Below, in pieces: positions 47,353 through 59,045 of a stretch of 64,000 nt of DNA (positions are counted from its first letter, which is position 1; every line of letters starts with the position of its first letter). Below the pieces are notes generated by a model. It did no database searches, had not been told where the DNA came from, and saw only the letters and a list, made by a program, of their open reading frames with translations. Both the position numbers and the translations under genes were made by a program. Origin of the DNA: Furcasterigmium furcatum (taxonomy: Eukaryota > Ascomycota > Sordariomycetes > Glomerellales > Plectosphaerellaceae). Location: NCBI GenBank assembly GCA_001599815.1, contig BCIA01000005.1, positions 1,777,088-1,841,087 on the forward strand, in the 5' to 3' direction.

Positions 47353-48427
47353 GTTGGCCTCGGGCAACACGAGGTGGCGAACCACCGGGGCGGTGGAGCG
47401 TGTTGAAGCTGGGAAGCTTGGGGTGCTGATCTGTTCGGTGGTGTGTCCGGCTGCCTCACATTTGGGCTTGACTCGTGGAGGGTTGAGAGGAAGAGAAGCT
47501 TCGAAGCCGGGAGGCGCGTGGTGGGAAGAGGCTGTCGCGGTTGCGCGAAGTTCGGTTTGCGGGCAGGCGCGATGAGAGCTCCTTGGTCAAACGGGTTAGC
47601 GTCGAGTGTCAGGACCCCTGGCTTGAAGCTGCGTGGTCCGTGCACAAGGTTGTGCCAGGAGATTGCGGGGCACATGATGTGATTATGTAATGACCAGGTC
47701 AACCTGGTGGAGTTTGGTCTGTTGTGTGGTGTGCGAATACAACGACAACAGTGAGGAGGGCGGATATATCTGGTCGGCTTAACACTCCATAATCAAAATA
47801 CGGCCTGGTTTCTGAAGAGGTGTTGAATAAGACTACAATAATATTCTTATTGTGTAAGTAACAGTGAACGGGCCATGGAGTTCCAAAGAAAGTCTCGCGG
47901 ACCCAGGAGAACAACCAGTCCAGTAAAGTGGTCAACAGAAAAAGCCTGGGCGTTGAAATACTTCAGCTGCAAATACCACTCGATCAAAATGAAGTTAGTA
48001 ATCATATGGTGACCAACGACCTGCGCTGCTGAAGGACCCCCAGCGCCTGAGCCTGAGGTCACGATTGTCTGTTCAGGGGTCAGGGGTGAAAAGCGGGGCA
48101 TCTCGCCAAGGAAACGGCTGGTGCAGCGGTCCTCATCTGCCGTAGCATTACACCAGCCGGGAGTCAGCAATCTTTCCTGCTTCTTCTTATTACCCGAATG
48201 ATGAGCCTCACCTCTGGTCCTCTCACGATCTGTCGCAGGGTGCCCTGATCCCCTGGGCGAACACCCCCTTTCAGCCGGCAAGAGAGCCGACGCCAAAGCC
48301 CCCTCCGCGGCTTGCTGCGCTGCACTTGAGGTCAACCTCAACTCAGCCAAGTCGCAACTCTGAACGGGATACGGAGCATACAGCATTCAACAACCGCGGC
48401 TGAGGAGCGTCATTCAATAACACAAAA
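47353..48427. other. Shared divergent promoter region, ING / GH47
   Basis: About 1.07 kb separates the two divergent ATGs. It includes an AT-rich patch near 47,780-47,860. No gene is supportable inside it. Confidence 0.5.
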
Positions 48428-50206
48428 ATGCTGTTCTCACGAAGGAGGAGCCCCCTCAGCTTGATCCTGGGTGGCGCGGTCCTGCTCTACCTCGTCTATC
48501 TCTGGAGTGAACATGGCCGCCCGGCCGTGAGCCTGGTGGCCAGCAAACAAGCTTACATCGACCCGGACTACTTCTGGTCCAAGGTTCCCGTCCACTACCC
48601 GGCTCAAGACATTCGCAGTCTCCCCTCGAGCGCTCCCGTCAGATTCCCAGCCATCCAAGCGAAGTTCCCGTCAGAGAACGAGGACGCCCGGGAGCAGCGC
48701 GAAGAACGCCAGCGTACCGTCAAGCGCACGTTCGAGAAGTGCTGGAAGGCCTACAAGACCAACGCCTGGGGCGCCGATGAGCTGGCGCCGGTATCAGGGG
48801 GCCGTCGCAACCCCTTCGGCGGCTGGGCTGCCACGCTGGTGGACTCGCTCGACACCCTCTGGATCATGGACTTGAAGACGGACTTCGAGTCCGCCATCGT
48901 CGCCGCAGAGGCCATCAACTTCACACACACTGATCTCGGACAGGTGAACGTATTCGAGACTAACATCCGCTACCTGGGCGGTTTTCTGTCGGCATATGAC
49001 CTGAGCGGTGACGGCCGCCTGCTTCGAAAGGCAATCGAGGTCGGCGAGATGCTGTACAAGGCCTTCGACACCCCTAATAGGATGCCCATTACTAGATGGG
49101 ACATCCACGCCGCTGCCAGAGGCGAGAAGCAGACCGCGCCACCCGGGCTGCTGATTGCCGAGATTGGCAGCCTGTGCATGGAGTTCACGCGCCTGTCTAT
49201 GTTGACAGGCGAGCCAAAGTGGTTCGATGCGACACAGCGCATCACGGACGAGATGGCCGCGCAGCAGGGGCAGACGGCGCTTCCCGGCCTCTGGCCGCTC
49301 ATGGCAAATGCCGAAAAGAAGGACTTTCGCTCCGGCGGGCTGTTCACTCTCGGAGCCATGGCTGACTCGGCGTACGAGTACCTGCCAAAGATGACGGCCA
49401 TGATGGGCGGCCAGGTACCCGTCTATCAAAAGATGTACGAAAAGGCCATGGATACAGCGGTGCAATTGAACCTTTTCCGTCCATTGACGCCGACAAACGA
49501 GGACATCCTCATATCTGGGCAGATTCACGTCAAGGAGGAAAATGGGAGGCCAACCTTCGAGCTGGAGGCCCAGGGCCAGCATCTGGTGTGCTTCTTGGGA
49601 GGACTGATGGCGCTGGGTGGGAAGCTCTTCGGACGCGAGAAGGACATGGAGGCCGCTACGAAGCTGGTCGATGGCTGCATCTGGACCTACAAGACTATGC
49701 CGCACGGTATCATGCCCGAGGTCTTCCACATGGCGCCCTGTCTGCCCAACTCCAAATGCGAGTGGGACGAGAAGGCCTGGAAGCAGGAGGTTCTTCGCAA
49801 AGCAGGGAAATCAGGGGGAGACAGCGTCGAGGCCCAGGCAATCATCGGCAAAAACCGCCTGCCTGAGGGGTTCACGTCCATCTCTGACCGGCGGTACATC
49901 CTCCGCCCCGAGGCGATCGAGAGCGTCTTCGTGCTGTACCGCGCGACAGCGCGACAGGACCTGGTGGAATCGGCATGGGCCATGTTCACCGCCATTGACA
50001 AGGCGACGAGCACGCAGATGGCAAACTCGGCGGTTCGCGACATCCTGTCGAACAACAAGCCAGAGCCAACAGACTCGATGGAATCGTTCTGGATGGGCGA
50101 GACGCTGAAGTACTTCTACCTCATCTTCAGCGACCCGGGTCTGATCAGCCTGGACGAGTTTGTCTTCAACACGGAGGCGCACCCTTTCCGCCGCTTAGTG
50201 AGATAG
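48428..50206 (+). CDS. GH47 class I mannosyl-oligosaccharide alpha-1,2-mannosidase
   Basis: Calcium-dependent ER/Golgi enzyme that trims alpha-1,2-linked mannose from N-glycans. It is a single exon of 592 residues. A short basic N-terminus (SRRR) and a membrane anchor at about 11-27 (LILGGAVLLYLVYLW) make it a type II membrane protein, followed by a stem and the catalytic (alpha/alpha)7 barrel. GH47 landmarks are present: NPFGGWAATLVDSLDTLWIM, LIAEIGSLCMEFTRLS, QHLVCFLGGLMALG, RPEAIESVFVLYR and the C-terminal FNTEAHPF, whose Thr582 is the expected calcium ligand. Acidic residues of RPEAIES, the SLDTL segment and GAMADSAYEY are in positions expected for catalysis. Length and intact motifs indicate a functional gene. 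ER versus Golgi type is not settled. Confidence 0.95.
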   Translation: MLFSRRRSPLSLILGGAVLLYLVYLWSEHGRPAVSLVASKQAYIDPDYFWSKVPVHYPAQDIRSLPSSAPVRFPAIQAKFPSENEDAREQREERQRTVKRTFEKCWKAYKTNAWGADELAPVSGGRRNPFGGWAATLVDSLDTLWIMDLKTDFESAIVAAEAINFTHTDLGQVNVFETNIRYLGGFLSAYDLSGDGRLLRKAIEVGEMLYKAFDTPNRMPITRWDIHAAARGEKQTAPPGLLIAEIGSLCMEFTRLSMLTGEPKWFDATQRITDEMAAQQGQTALPGLWPLMANAEKKDFRSGGLFTLGAMADSAYEYLPKMTAMMGGQVPVYQKMYEKAMDTAVQLNLFRPLTPTNEDILISGQIHVKEENGRPTFELEAQGQHLVCFLGGLMALGGKLFGREKDMEAATKLVDGCIWTYKTMPHGIMPEVFHMAPCLPNSKCEWDEKAWKQEVLRKAGKSGGDSVEAQAIIGKNRLPEGFTSISDRRYILRPEAIESVFVLYRATARQDLVESAWAMFTAIDKATSTQMANSAVRDILSNNKPEPTDSMESFWMGETLKYFYLIFSDPGLISLDEFVFNTEAHPFRRLVR

Positions 50207-51928
50207 TCCGCCTGGCTCGGGAATACAATATGTTTGATGGTTGATGGGCTGATCGGTGAGAGGCTACCGGTGCAATGCCAAGAGATCCCGCGATGAGTGC
50301 CGCCGGCTGCCGAGAGGATTTTGAGGTTCAGCCACAAGAAAGGTGGGAGCCCTCACATATGATTGTTGTCGAGGAACTGATGTTCGCCCCGGTACGATGG
50401 CCTCAGAATACCAGTCCTTGCCTCTGTCATGAAGCCTATCACGAATCAATGGTGTCGGGTGGTTGGTGGCCCTTGGGTGAGTCCCAGTTACCCAGCCAGC
50501 GGCGCGACCTGATGTGATGCGCAGAATCAAGGATCTGACGGCGCTTAGAACTACCTCTTAATCAGCAAGAGGCTATTTCCAATTCCAAAGTCAAAAGAGA
50601 AGTCATCTCAAGTCGTATTATAGGAGAACCCCTTTCCGTAATCAGTACGGAGCCACTGCCTCTCAGTGGGCGGTCATTTCCCTGCAACCCTCATGCTCTT
50701 CTTACTTGCACGACCTCACCAGCGCCTCGACTCTGAATTGTGAGTCGCAGTCGAAATGAGCGACCCCAGTGGTTTCTGGATTACCTCATGGCTCGACAAG
50801 ATTCCCGATTCATCCCAGATGCCGCGGCTCCGGATTCCTCCAAACCTACCGGGAAAGCGAGGCGGAGCTTCTCCCGCGGCCCAGACCTCATCCAAGAGGC
50901 GAAGAGTGATCATCAACCCGGGTTCTGAAGCCCCTGTCTCCGCTTCAGCTTTCGAAAATGCGGCTCAAGTCGAACTTGCTCATTGAAGACATTTAGGTCA
51001 TGTTGTCACGGCGGATAATCGGCCACACTAGGAAGATCCAGGGCATCTTCAACATCATTGCAACGCTTCGACGCATCCGCCAGTGGTCGTTGGAGGAATT
51101 CTGGCCGTGGTATCGCGAGTCTATCCTGGAGGCGCATCAAGACGCAGCAGCATCTCACCACCCAACATCCCCTGAAGAAGAGAGTAATGTTTCTGAATAG
51201 AACGGGGGCAGCCTTGCTCGAGGTCTTGTGTTTGCGACTCCTAGGGTGGAGCTGGGTTTCGACCATAAAAGGCAAGGGTGCTCGTGTGGCAGTTGAGTGA
51301 CAACGTCGAACTGGCCATACAGCTGGCCACGTCCAGGGGAGTCCTCAGGGGGCATCATGCATCTGTGTTAGCCCTCGGCATATGTCGCATTGATATCTCG
51401 TGCTTGACCCCTTGTCTACTTTGAGCTCCGGTGTCTGGGGTGCCCGGTTCCCGAGTCAAGCGAATGCGAGACTCTACGACCATATCCCATTAGCTCACAC
51501 AAGGCCAGCCACCGGATATTTTTAGCCAAGGCAAGCAAACCGCTCTCGAGGTGCTAGGGCCATCGTCGCCGTGATGGACCGACAGTACATACGCCAGGTC
51601 TCACGCATCAACAGACGGGGAAGCACAAAGTGAGAAACGACCAAGCGCAGAAGAAAGAAACATTCAAATAACATTGCTGCAAATCTCCAGATCTTATGCT
51701 TGCTCGTGACCCGATCCAGTCAATCCTGGCAAAATGTCTCCGGCGCCGTCGCCCTTAACCCCAGCTTGGGGCTGAGAACGGTTCTATGAATAGCAACCGG
51801 CGAGCGCCACACTCAAAAACGTCTCCTCCATGGAGAATCTCTGCGCGGAAATTCCGTTTCCTGTAGTACATACACTCTCACGAGTGACCCGGTCTAGTCC
51901 GTCGTCGGTTTCTTTTCCCACCCCACGT
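50207..51928. other. Convergent intergenic region, GH47 / bactofilin-like
   Basis: 1.7 kb with one protein-like short frame (50,756-50,986 +, listed separately) and no other supportable feature. Confidence 0.45.
50756..50986 (+). CDS. Short open frame, possible truncated gene, 76 residues
   Basis: An ATG frame of 76 residues begins MSDPSGFWITSWLDKIPD, continues with a basic KRRRVIINPGSEAPV segment and stops at 50,986. The opening (apolar start with WLxxIPD, then proline-rich and KRRR) resembles, from memory, the N-termini of some uncharacterised fungal proteins, but downstream sequence is riddled with stops. It may be the relic of a longer gene or chance. No splice pattern rescues a longer product, and no function can be given. 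Confidence 0.3.
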   Translation: MSDPSGFWITSWLDKIPDSSQMPRLRIPPNLPGKRGGASPAAQTSSKRRRVIINPGSEAPVSASAFENAAQVELAH

Positions 51929-52767
51929 TCACCACTCGGCATCCTCGTCTCGCTTCATCTTAGACCCCCAGACCTTCTCCTCGCCCTCGACAATGTATCC
52001 GGAATTGTCTCCGATGAGCGTCAGGGACCCGTAGAGCGTCAGGTTGCGGCACTTTCTGCGATGGAAGTCTTAGCGCGGGAATGGCGTACGAGGGGAGGGC
52101 TTGCGGTGTCGGAGCAGAGACTTACACGTAGCCGTCGATGGTCATGTTGCCGTAGATCTCGAGGTCCTGGGCGTCGCAGGCGCCGACGACCTTCATCTTG
52201 CCGAAGCCTTTGAGGCGTTCGCTGTGGGCTATCAGAGATGTCTTCCTCGGAGGCGGGACATATCAATAGGAAACATACCTTGCGCTGAGAGACCCGATCA
52301 CTTGGATGTTGCCGTATGCCTTGATCTTGCCACTGGAAATGGTCAGCTCCTCGTCTTGATATCAGACAATATGAACAGAGAAGAACTTACCTGCACGTGA
52401 CGTTCCCGTTGATATCGATCGCCCCGTATGCCTCGATCCGGTCCTTGATATCAAAGTCCCCGTTCAACGCGACATTCCCCCCGCTTCTCACGCCTCCGGC
52501 AACCTCGAGAGGGCCCTGGAGCGTGACGGCTGCTTCGCTCCGGACGGCCTTGGTCTTGGGATATGTGTTGCCCGACATGCTGTAGCTTGTGGAAGACTTC
52601 CCCTCCTGATACGGGAGGAAGTCTGTCGGCCCCATGTCCGCCATGAACTCGTCGTAGGAGGGCTGTTGCGGCGGCGACGGCCTCTTCGAGTCGGACTTTG
52701 ATGAGTGCTTCGAGGATGCGGAAGACTTGCTGCTCCTCTTGGAGTCTTTCTTGTGCGAGGAACCCAT
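51929..52767 (-). CDS. Bactofilin-like polymer-forming protein, four exons
   Basis: The exons are 52,767-52,391, 52,332-52,279, 52,221-52,126 and 52,055-51,929. The introns are 58, 57 and 70 nt (donors GTAAGT, GTATGT, GTAAGT), all in phase 2. The protein is 217 residues. Residues 1-70 are Ser/Lys-rich and disordered (SSKHSSKSDSKR). From about 78 to 205 there is a regular beta-helix-type repeat with Gly at turns: AVTLQGPLEVAGGVR, NVALNGDFDIKDRIEAYG, KIKAYGNIQVIGSL, KMKVVGACDAQDLEIYG, NMTIDGYV, NLTLYGSLTLIGDN. This pattern is typical of the bactofilin (polymer-forming cytoskeletal) domain, which builds filaments in bacteria. Three spliceosomal introns show a resident eukaryotic gene and not contamination. 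Function in fungi is unknown to me. All four exon joins keep the repeat register, which supports the model. Confidence 0.85.
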
Positions 52768-54787
52768 GGTGTTGTCGGGAGCGCAAGGTACTCGTCGTCG
52801 AATATCTCGTGTGTACTTGGAGTCCGGGTATCTCGACTCTGGGGTGCTGGGGAACTCTTGCTTGGCTGATATCTCCTCCTTCTCCTCTCTGATATCAACG
52901 AACCCGTCGAACTTATATGCCCTCCGGAGCACACCTGTGTTGCACAACCGGACAAGCATGCTCTGTTCTTACTTGCCCGGGGGAAAGCAATAAGAGACAC
53001 GCAGGAAAAAAACACCCCGTCGCAGCGGCATCACCGATGATCTCCTGCAAGAGACGGCATATCGGACAGCTTTCCCAACGAGGAGGCCCGGCAGTCAAAG
53101 CTGAAGACGATGACTTCATATACACACTCTCCTTTCTCCACACGCCGGGGGCTTCGTCGGGGCCTTTCTGGGCGCCTTCTCGGCGTGGATCCCGGTGGCC
53201 GGCGTGGCAGACAGGCGCCTCCCAGCCCACAGGGAGGCATCCGATGCCTCTTAGTCCCCGGATCAACCGCAGGCGGGATGCGTGACCCTGACTTCCCCCA
53301 GGTATCGGCCGACGCCTGGCAGGCCGAGGCGGTCTGCGTCGACGATCAGCCGCTAGACATGCGCAGAGGTGTGTATGCTTACCCTTTTCGTCCGCGAGGA
53401 CCCGTGGTACCGGGGAGAAATACCAGACAGGGCGCCTCATGGACAGATACCAAGCCCGGTCTACCGAGGACCAAGCATCGACGAAGCGAGTCCCGTCGAC
53501 AAATCACCAGACATGGAGGGACGCCCAGAGGCGCCGCGTTCAGCCGCAAGTGATACTAGTGCCGTTGGGGAGGGGAGGGGGAACATAGACAGAGTTGTTA
53601 TTTCCCCGGCATCGAGATGCGCGCGGATGCGTCTGCGCGACAGTCGCATGGCCGTCGTACATCTCGCGCGCCAAGCCGAGCTTCCCCAAGAACGCCCAAG
53701 CCCCAAGCCTCAGTGCGTGACGACGACGCCCCTTGCGTCCGTTGGTGGAAGCGAGCGAGCGGAAAGCTTCCGAGGGGAGGGTTGTCTGTCTGATCAAGCC
53801 GTCCTGGAGGGTGGGTGATCCTTGCCGGGGGGACGATGGTATCCTCAGCTGCCCCTCGGTGTCCTATCTCCCATGAGAGAAAAGCCTTACGTATGATGCC
53901 ATGGTAATACTCAGCTTACTTAGCCGTGCTCACATCTACTGCCTTCGAGTTGATCACTCCCGTAAGACCCAGTACAAAGAGACAAGACCTCCTCCAGGTT
54001 CCATGTCCAAGGAGGGGCACCAGACCAGGCCAGGGCGCAGTGTGAAGTCGCCGACGCAGCCTTGGCAGAGGCAGACGGACTCAGGGTCGTTCAGGGGTGC
54101 ACCCCTGTCGCTCTTCAGCCCTACAACGCCATTGAGGTCAACGGACAGGCGCCAGCCTCACCCAGCGACCACTCAGGGGCCCAAGACCAGCACATCCCCA
54201 CGCCCTCATTAGCCACGGAAGACAGAGAACACTCACTCGGCGCTCCCTCCGGAATTCGTAAAGGGAAAATAAAGGCGTCTCATTCGCAGCAAGCGGTCCC
54301 GTCCGCTCGGTTTGCTACACCCAATACGTCGACCTCTCCGAAGAGGGAAAAGGGCCATCCCATCCCATCCATCCAACCCTCCGAAAGAAGTGCTACCCTG
54401 GTATGTCCCCCCCTCCCACTGGCTACTTAGAGCCAGTCGCAGGCCTCCCATAAAACTCCGAACAACAGTACAGCGTAGTAAATGAATCCCTCCCTCCACG
54501 CCTAGCCGAGGCGGCGCGTCGCATCTGTGGCATCCATGTGCCCAGCATCTCATCTCAAAAGCCAAGCCCACCCGGCTTGATTATCCAGACCAACTGCCAG
54601 CTCTCCCTCCCTGTGCGCGCGGGCAAGGCAGACGACACCCGCGAAAACAGCCCTACCTGGCGACTAACACACGCCACAAGGCGTCCCGTCTCCTCTGCCT
54701 CCAGCTGGCCAGCGTCTCGGTGCGCAAGCAGAGCCAGCCGATAAACATACACATGATAGTGTCAATGAGCCGCGATGGCACCACCCT
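52768..54787. other. Intergenic region, promoter of the bactofilin-like gene and 3' flank of the membrane-protein gene
   Basis: 2.0 kb without supportable genes. Open frames here (for example 53,110-53,553 +) are composition artefacts with no domain content. Confidence 0.5.
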
Positions 54788-55967
54788 TTACGCCTCGCCG
54801 CCCACAAACGCAAGCGCGCTCCCCGCGAGGAACGTCGCCGCAACCCACGCGCCCGCGTAATTAACCGCGCCGCACGACTCGACGCCGCCGACGGTCATGT
54901 ACGTCTGGATGTAGGTGTTGAGGCCCGTGACGAGCATCGCCGCCGCGGTGCGCTGGATGAGCACCTTCTGGCGCGTGGTGAAGCCCCAGAAATTCCAGGC
55001 GAGCGTCTCTCCGAGCGTCGCCAGGACGGGGTTGAACTCGTCCAGCTTGCTGTCCTCCTTGCTGCGTCCCGTGGCGGCGAAGGGCGTGAAGATGAAGCTG
55101 CGCGCGGCGAAGCCGAAGGCCAGCATGACGGGGAGGATGGAGAGATAGTTGGCCTTGTAGGCAGGCTCGAGGGAGGGGATGCCGTCGAAGTACAGCACGA
55201 AGGTTGTGGGGAGGAAGGTGTGCAGGGCGGAGAAGAGGGTGACGCCGTAGATGATAGTCGAGAGGAGCGTAGTGTAGACGGTGATAGGGATATCGGTTAT
55301 AACCTCGCGGTTGGCGACGTTCTTCGCGCCGGCGTGGACGTCAGAGAGCGACCGGAGGAGCTGGAAGGGGATGAAGGTCGAGACCATCTCGATGGCGACG
55401 GCGGCGACGGCCGTCGCAGGGGAGATGTTGTAGAAGGTCGCGAGGAGGTAGACGGTCGGGCCGTGAGCGAGGAGGTTGAGCGCAGCCAGATCAAGGCTGT
55501 CGAAGTTGCCGAACCATCCAAGGCCGAGCTCGATTCTGGGGTCTCGTCAGCACGAACGGAGCAGTGTCGCGTGGACGCAAACAAACTTACATCCTCCAGC
55601 TCGCCAGCACGCCCACCTCGGTCCAGGTGTCCAGCGATTTGGCGACGCTCGCCAGCTCGCTTCCCGTCCATTCATTAAGGAAGCTGTAGAGAAGGCTCGA
55701 GATGCTGAAGCTGATAAGCGTCAGGAGCGGGAACTGCACGCCGCCAGGCAGCTTTGAGCGCTTTGCGACGGTGAGCGCGTCGTCCTTTGCCGCGACAGCC
55801 CTGTCGGTGACGACGCCCAGCGCCTCGATCGCGCCATCCTTTGCATTGGTCGCGATGCTCTCGAGCTTCGCAGCAACAGGCTCAATGGCGCTCGAGGTCT
55901 CGTCGACTTCCAGAGGCGGGGCAGCCTCCGAGGAGTCCTTCTTCGCGGATCTTCGGAGGGTAGGCAT
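54788..55967 (-). CDS. Multi-pass membrane protein of unknown function
   Basis: The exons are 55,967-55,591 and 55,535-54,788, with a 55-nt intron (GTAAGT...CCCAG) in phase 2. The protein is 374 residues. Residues 1-75 are soluble and helical, with Ala/Glu/Lys-rich sequence (LESIATNAKDGAIEALG). About seven hydrophobic segments follow: LLTLISFSISSLLYSF in exon 1, then in exon 2 VYLLATFYNISP..., VYTTLLSTIIYGVTL, FSALHTFLPTTFVLY, LSILPVMLAFGFAARSF, AAAMLVTGLNTYIQT and WVAATFLAGSALAFVG. No signal peptide is apparent and I do not recognise the family. Sequence such as GETLAWNFWGFTTRQK between segments five and six may help a search. The clean intron and continuous hydropathy pattern make it a real gene. 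Confidence 0.85.
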
Positions 55968-57380
55968 CGTGGTGTTATCGGTGCTGGAATGTTGGTATTT
56001 CCAGAGTATCGGTAAAGGAATGTGCTTGGATCGGAAAAAGAGACAAAGAGAAGGAGAGCACAGCAGGCGACGGATGATGCAAAAGAGGAAAGTTGCGCGA
56101 AGACCAAAAAGTCAAACGGTGACGGAGGTGGTGGGAGGAGAAATAATCGCGTGAGATGGAAGCAGAATGGAAGCTCCTCCATCCCAATCGCGGCGTGTGG
56201 GGTTGTCGTCACTCGCCAATCAGTGACGTCTTGTCGCTGGGGGAACAGCGGGATGATCCAATCCAGTGGGCGGGAGCTTGGGCGCCTCCTCGGCCAGAGC
56301 TGCCACCACTCCCGTCATCGCTGAGCTCGCTGACCAGCAGAAGGCTCAACTCCACTGATGAGCCTCCAATGCTCGCTGAACTCCACTGATCCCCGACTCG
56401 CGAGGCCCACATGGCAGAGAAAAACACTGAAGAAGCAACTGACTAAAGACCCGCGAGCAGGGGTTCCCGGGATGCTGGTCCGTCAAGCCCTTTTCTGCTC
56501 TGAGGACCCTGGATGAAGTTTTTTCTCTCCCTCTCTCCCCTCTGTTCGTCCTGACTTCACTGCCATCAATGGTTTCTCCCCCATCGAGAAGCTTCTTGCA
56601 TCCTGATACCCGCTATGACGCGGATCATCAGGACGCAAGCAGCTCAAGATGTCGAGCACCATCGGTGACCGCCTCAGTTGACTAAGTCCTCTTGGTCCGA
56701 GCGAGCTGCCGGGTCCGCGCTCACAGCTTGAAGAACGCAACAACCAGCCTCTCGTTGGGTCACATCACTCTCGGTCTGCTTGACCGTACATCGATCAAAT
56801 GCTATCTAGGCAACAATTGAGCCTCCTTTTCAGTCGCATGGCCCTTCTATCCTCGTCTCTCACCATGTCCACGTTCAACGGGTCACACGACACGGCAGCA
56901 TCATCGCCCAGGTCGCCCAGCTCGTTCAGCAATATGGTTTGCCTATTGTTCATCTCACTATGTTCTCTCCCACTTTCGAAAGAAGCGCCGCCTGGCCAAT
57001 GCTCTCCGGCGTCCCATATTATCCATGATGGTTTGTTCCTCCTTCCTGATGGTGGGTGTTCGCTCGACGCCCTCCGTCCTCACTTTAACCTCGTGGCGAT
57101 GCTCTCGCGATCAGCAGCAGCCTGCTGACCGGGCTCCCCACTCTTCGGTGCTGAAGATCGGCGGCGGAGCCGAACCACCTGTGGTTTACACGTCGGGTGG
57201 TTGTTTAGTATATGGTGGTACAAATGAAAACGCAAACAGGGCCACAATCCTCCGAGTCCTTCGTCGAGTCATTACTAAAAGATTTCGTCCCTTGACGTCG
57301 TCATCGTCGACGTCGGTGTCGTCAAGATAATATGCGCCAGCTGATCAGACGCCTGTTGCCTCCGGAATCGAAAAGAGTCC
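55968..57380. other. Intergenic region between two minus-strand genes
   Basis: 1.4 kb containing the leader of the membrane-protein gene (CT-rich on the coding strand) and the 3' flank of the C2H2 gene. No gene is supportable. Confidence 0.5.
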
Positions 57381-59045
57381 CTACTCCTCCATGCGACCGA
57401 AAACGCCGTCATCATCCTCGTCGCTTCGAGAACGAGACCGAAAGTCGAAATCATCGTCATCCATCGGGCTGTCGCTATCCTCGCCCTTGGTGTCCCTCCG
57501 CACATCGCCCCGCATCTCGCCCCGGGTGAAGCTCTCCGGCTGCCGGGTCGGGTAGCTGCTGAGGAATCCGGTGCTCGAAAGGGAAGCGGCCTGGTCCAGG
57601 TACCGCGTGGGCAGCGGGGGAACGGGGGGGATATCCGTGGGCAGGTTCACCGTGCGCGAGCCGCCGTTGCTGCCGAAGCTGCAGCTGAGGAGCTCGACAG
57701 CGGCAGCCAGCTCCTGGTCATCCTGCCCCGTGGCATTGCGCCCAGACGAAGGGGGCCGCCTGTCCTGGCTGTGCTGGCGGAAGTGGGAGAAGCCCGAGCC
57801 ATTGGGCATGCTTCCCGTCACGAGGGGGTTGGTGGACGGAGCGGACTGGTATGATCGGCCAAATCCGCTGCCGCTGCTGTATCGCTTGGAGAAGGGCCCC
57901 GAAGAACCCAGACCGCCGTATCCGCCCTCGATCTGAGGAGGAGGGGTCGTGTCTGCGGAGCTCTGGCGGGAGTCCGAGTACGCCGAGGCGTCGGGCGAAG
58001 CGGCCGACTCCGGCTCGCTCTGGAAGTCCTTGGCCGATTCAGGCGGCGTGGTGTCATCCTTGGTACCGTTCATGGCTACGAGCACCGAGGCAGCCTCGAG
58101 AAGCTGCACCTGCTGGTGCTTGGAAATGAGGAGCTTGGACGTCAAAGACCACTCCGGAGTGTGTTCCCACCTGACGAGAAAGTCAGTCAACCGAAGATCC
58201 ACTCCAACGGCAGTCACTTTCTACGACAAGACATCCGGCACGAGAGGAAGGCTGTTTGGGGTGATCGATCCGGGGAACGTTGTGACAGGGAGTCTCGGGA
58301 CGAGGGAGGAGAAGAGGGGGACGAACAAATGCTTGGTCAGGCAGCTGCTGTGCTTGTACCCCTTTCCGCACTTCTCGCAGCGGAGCTCGACGCGGTTGCT
58401 CTTCCGGCGCTCCTTGATCAGGGGCTGGCCATCGCTGGCCCGGCGAGCACGCGCCTTCTGGAGCTTGCCAGAGGCTGCCTCGTCGGCGGACCCGTCCTGA
58501 GGGTCGTCGTCGATGGCACTCTCGTGGATATCCCTCTTTTCCAGGTGTGACTTGCCGGATGGCAGGCTCGCGGGAGGAGACAGCAGGCTGTCCACAATCG
58601 CGGCGCGGGCAGCGGCGCTCTTGGAGCTGGTGTTACGGCGAGAACCGGGGCCGTTGATGGGCAGCGGCCCCGCACCGTCGACGGAGATGTCCCTGAAGGC
58701 GGCGGCCACGGCAGCCACGTTGGCGGCGGGGTTGGTCATGGACTTCCTGCGGGTGACGCGGTGGTTCGCGGTGTTCAGGGAGCTACCGAGGATGGAGTGG
58801 GAGTTATTGCGGGAGTGGGATTGTCGGGACATAAGGCCTGAGGCAGACGCGGTCGACAGGGAGGAACGGTGCTGCGTCAATGGCCTCGCAGTCTGCGAGA
58901 TCTCCTGGTAGTGGTGGAGGACTCTGGTCAGCCATCATGGTGGTGCTGCAGCAGGAGGAGCTCGCTCGCCATGCTCCCCCTCTCCCCGGCTCGCGGCCTG
59001 AGCCGGGGTCCGGGCCGGCTGAGAGCATACCTTGGACGAGGCCAT
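57381..59045 (-). CDS. Single-finger C2H2 zinc-finger protein
   Basis: Probable nuclear DNA- or protein-binding regulator. The exons are 59,045-59,031 (MASSK), 58,904-58,327 and 58,170-57,381. The introns are 126 nt (GTATGC...CCAG) and 156 nt (GTTCGT...TCAG, CTGAC branch). The protein is 460 residues. One C2H2 finger is split by the second intron: Cys181, Cys184, His197 and His201 in CEKCGKGYKHSSCLTKHL joined to WEH. A conserved-looking helix, SKLLISKHQQVQLLEAASVL, follows directly. The rest is Ser/Pro/Gly-rich and disordered, with an acidic C-terminus (DSPMDDDDFDF). The start is uncertain: the frame upstream of 59,045 is open and protein-like (LNVHDRFSTSSDLP) but has no in-frame ATG, so an extra 5' exon is possible. 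The GTTCGT donor is unusual but the join fits phase and the zinc-finger spacing. Confidence 0.85.
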
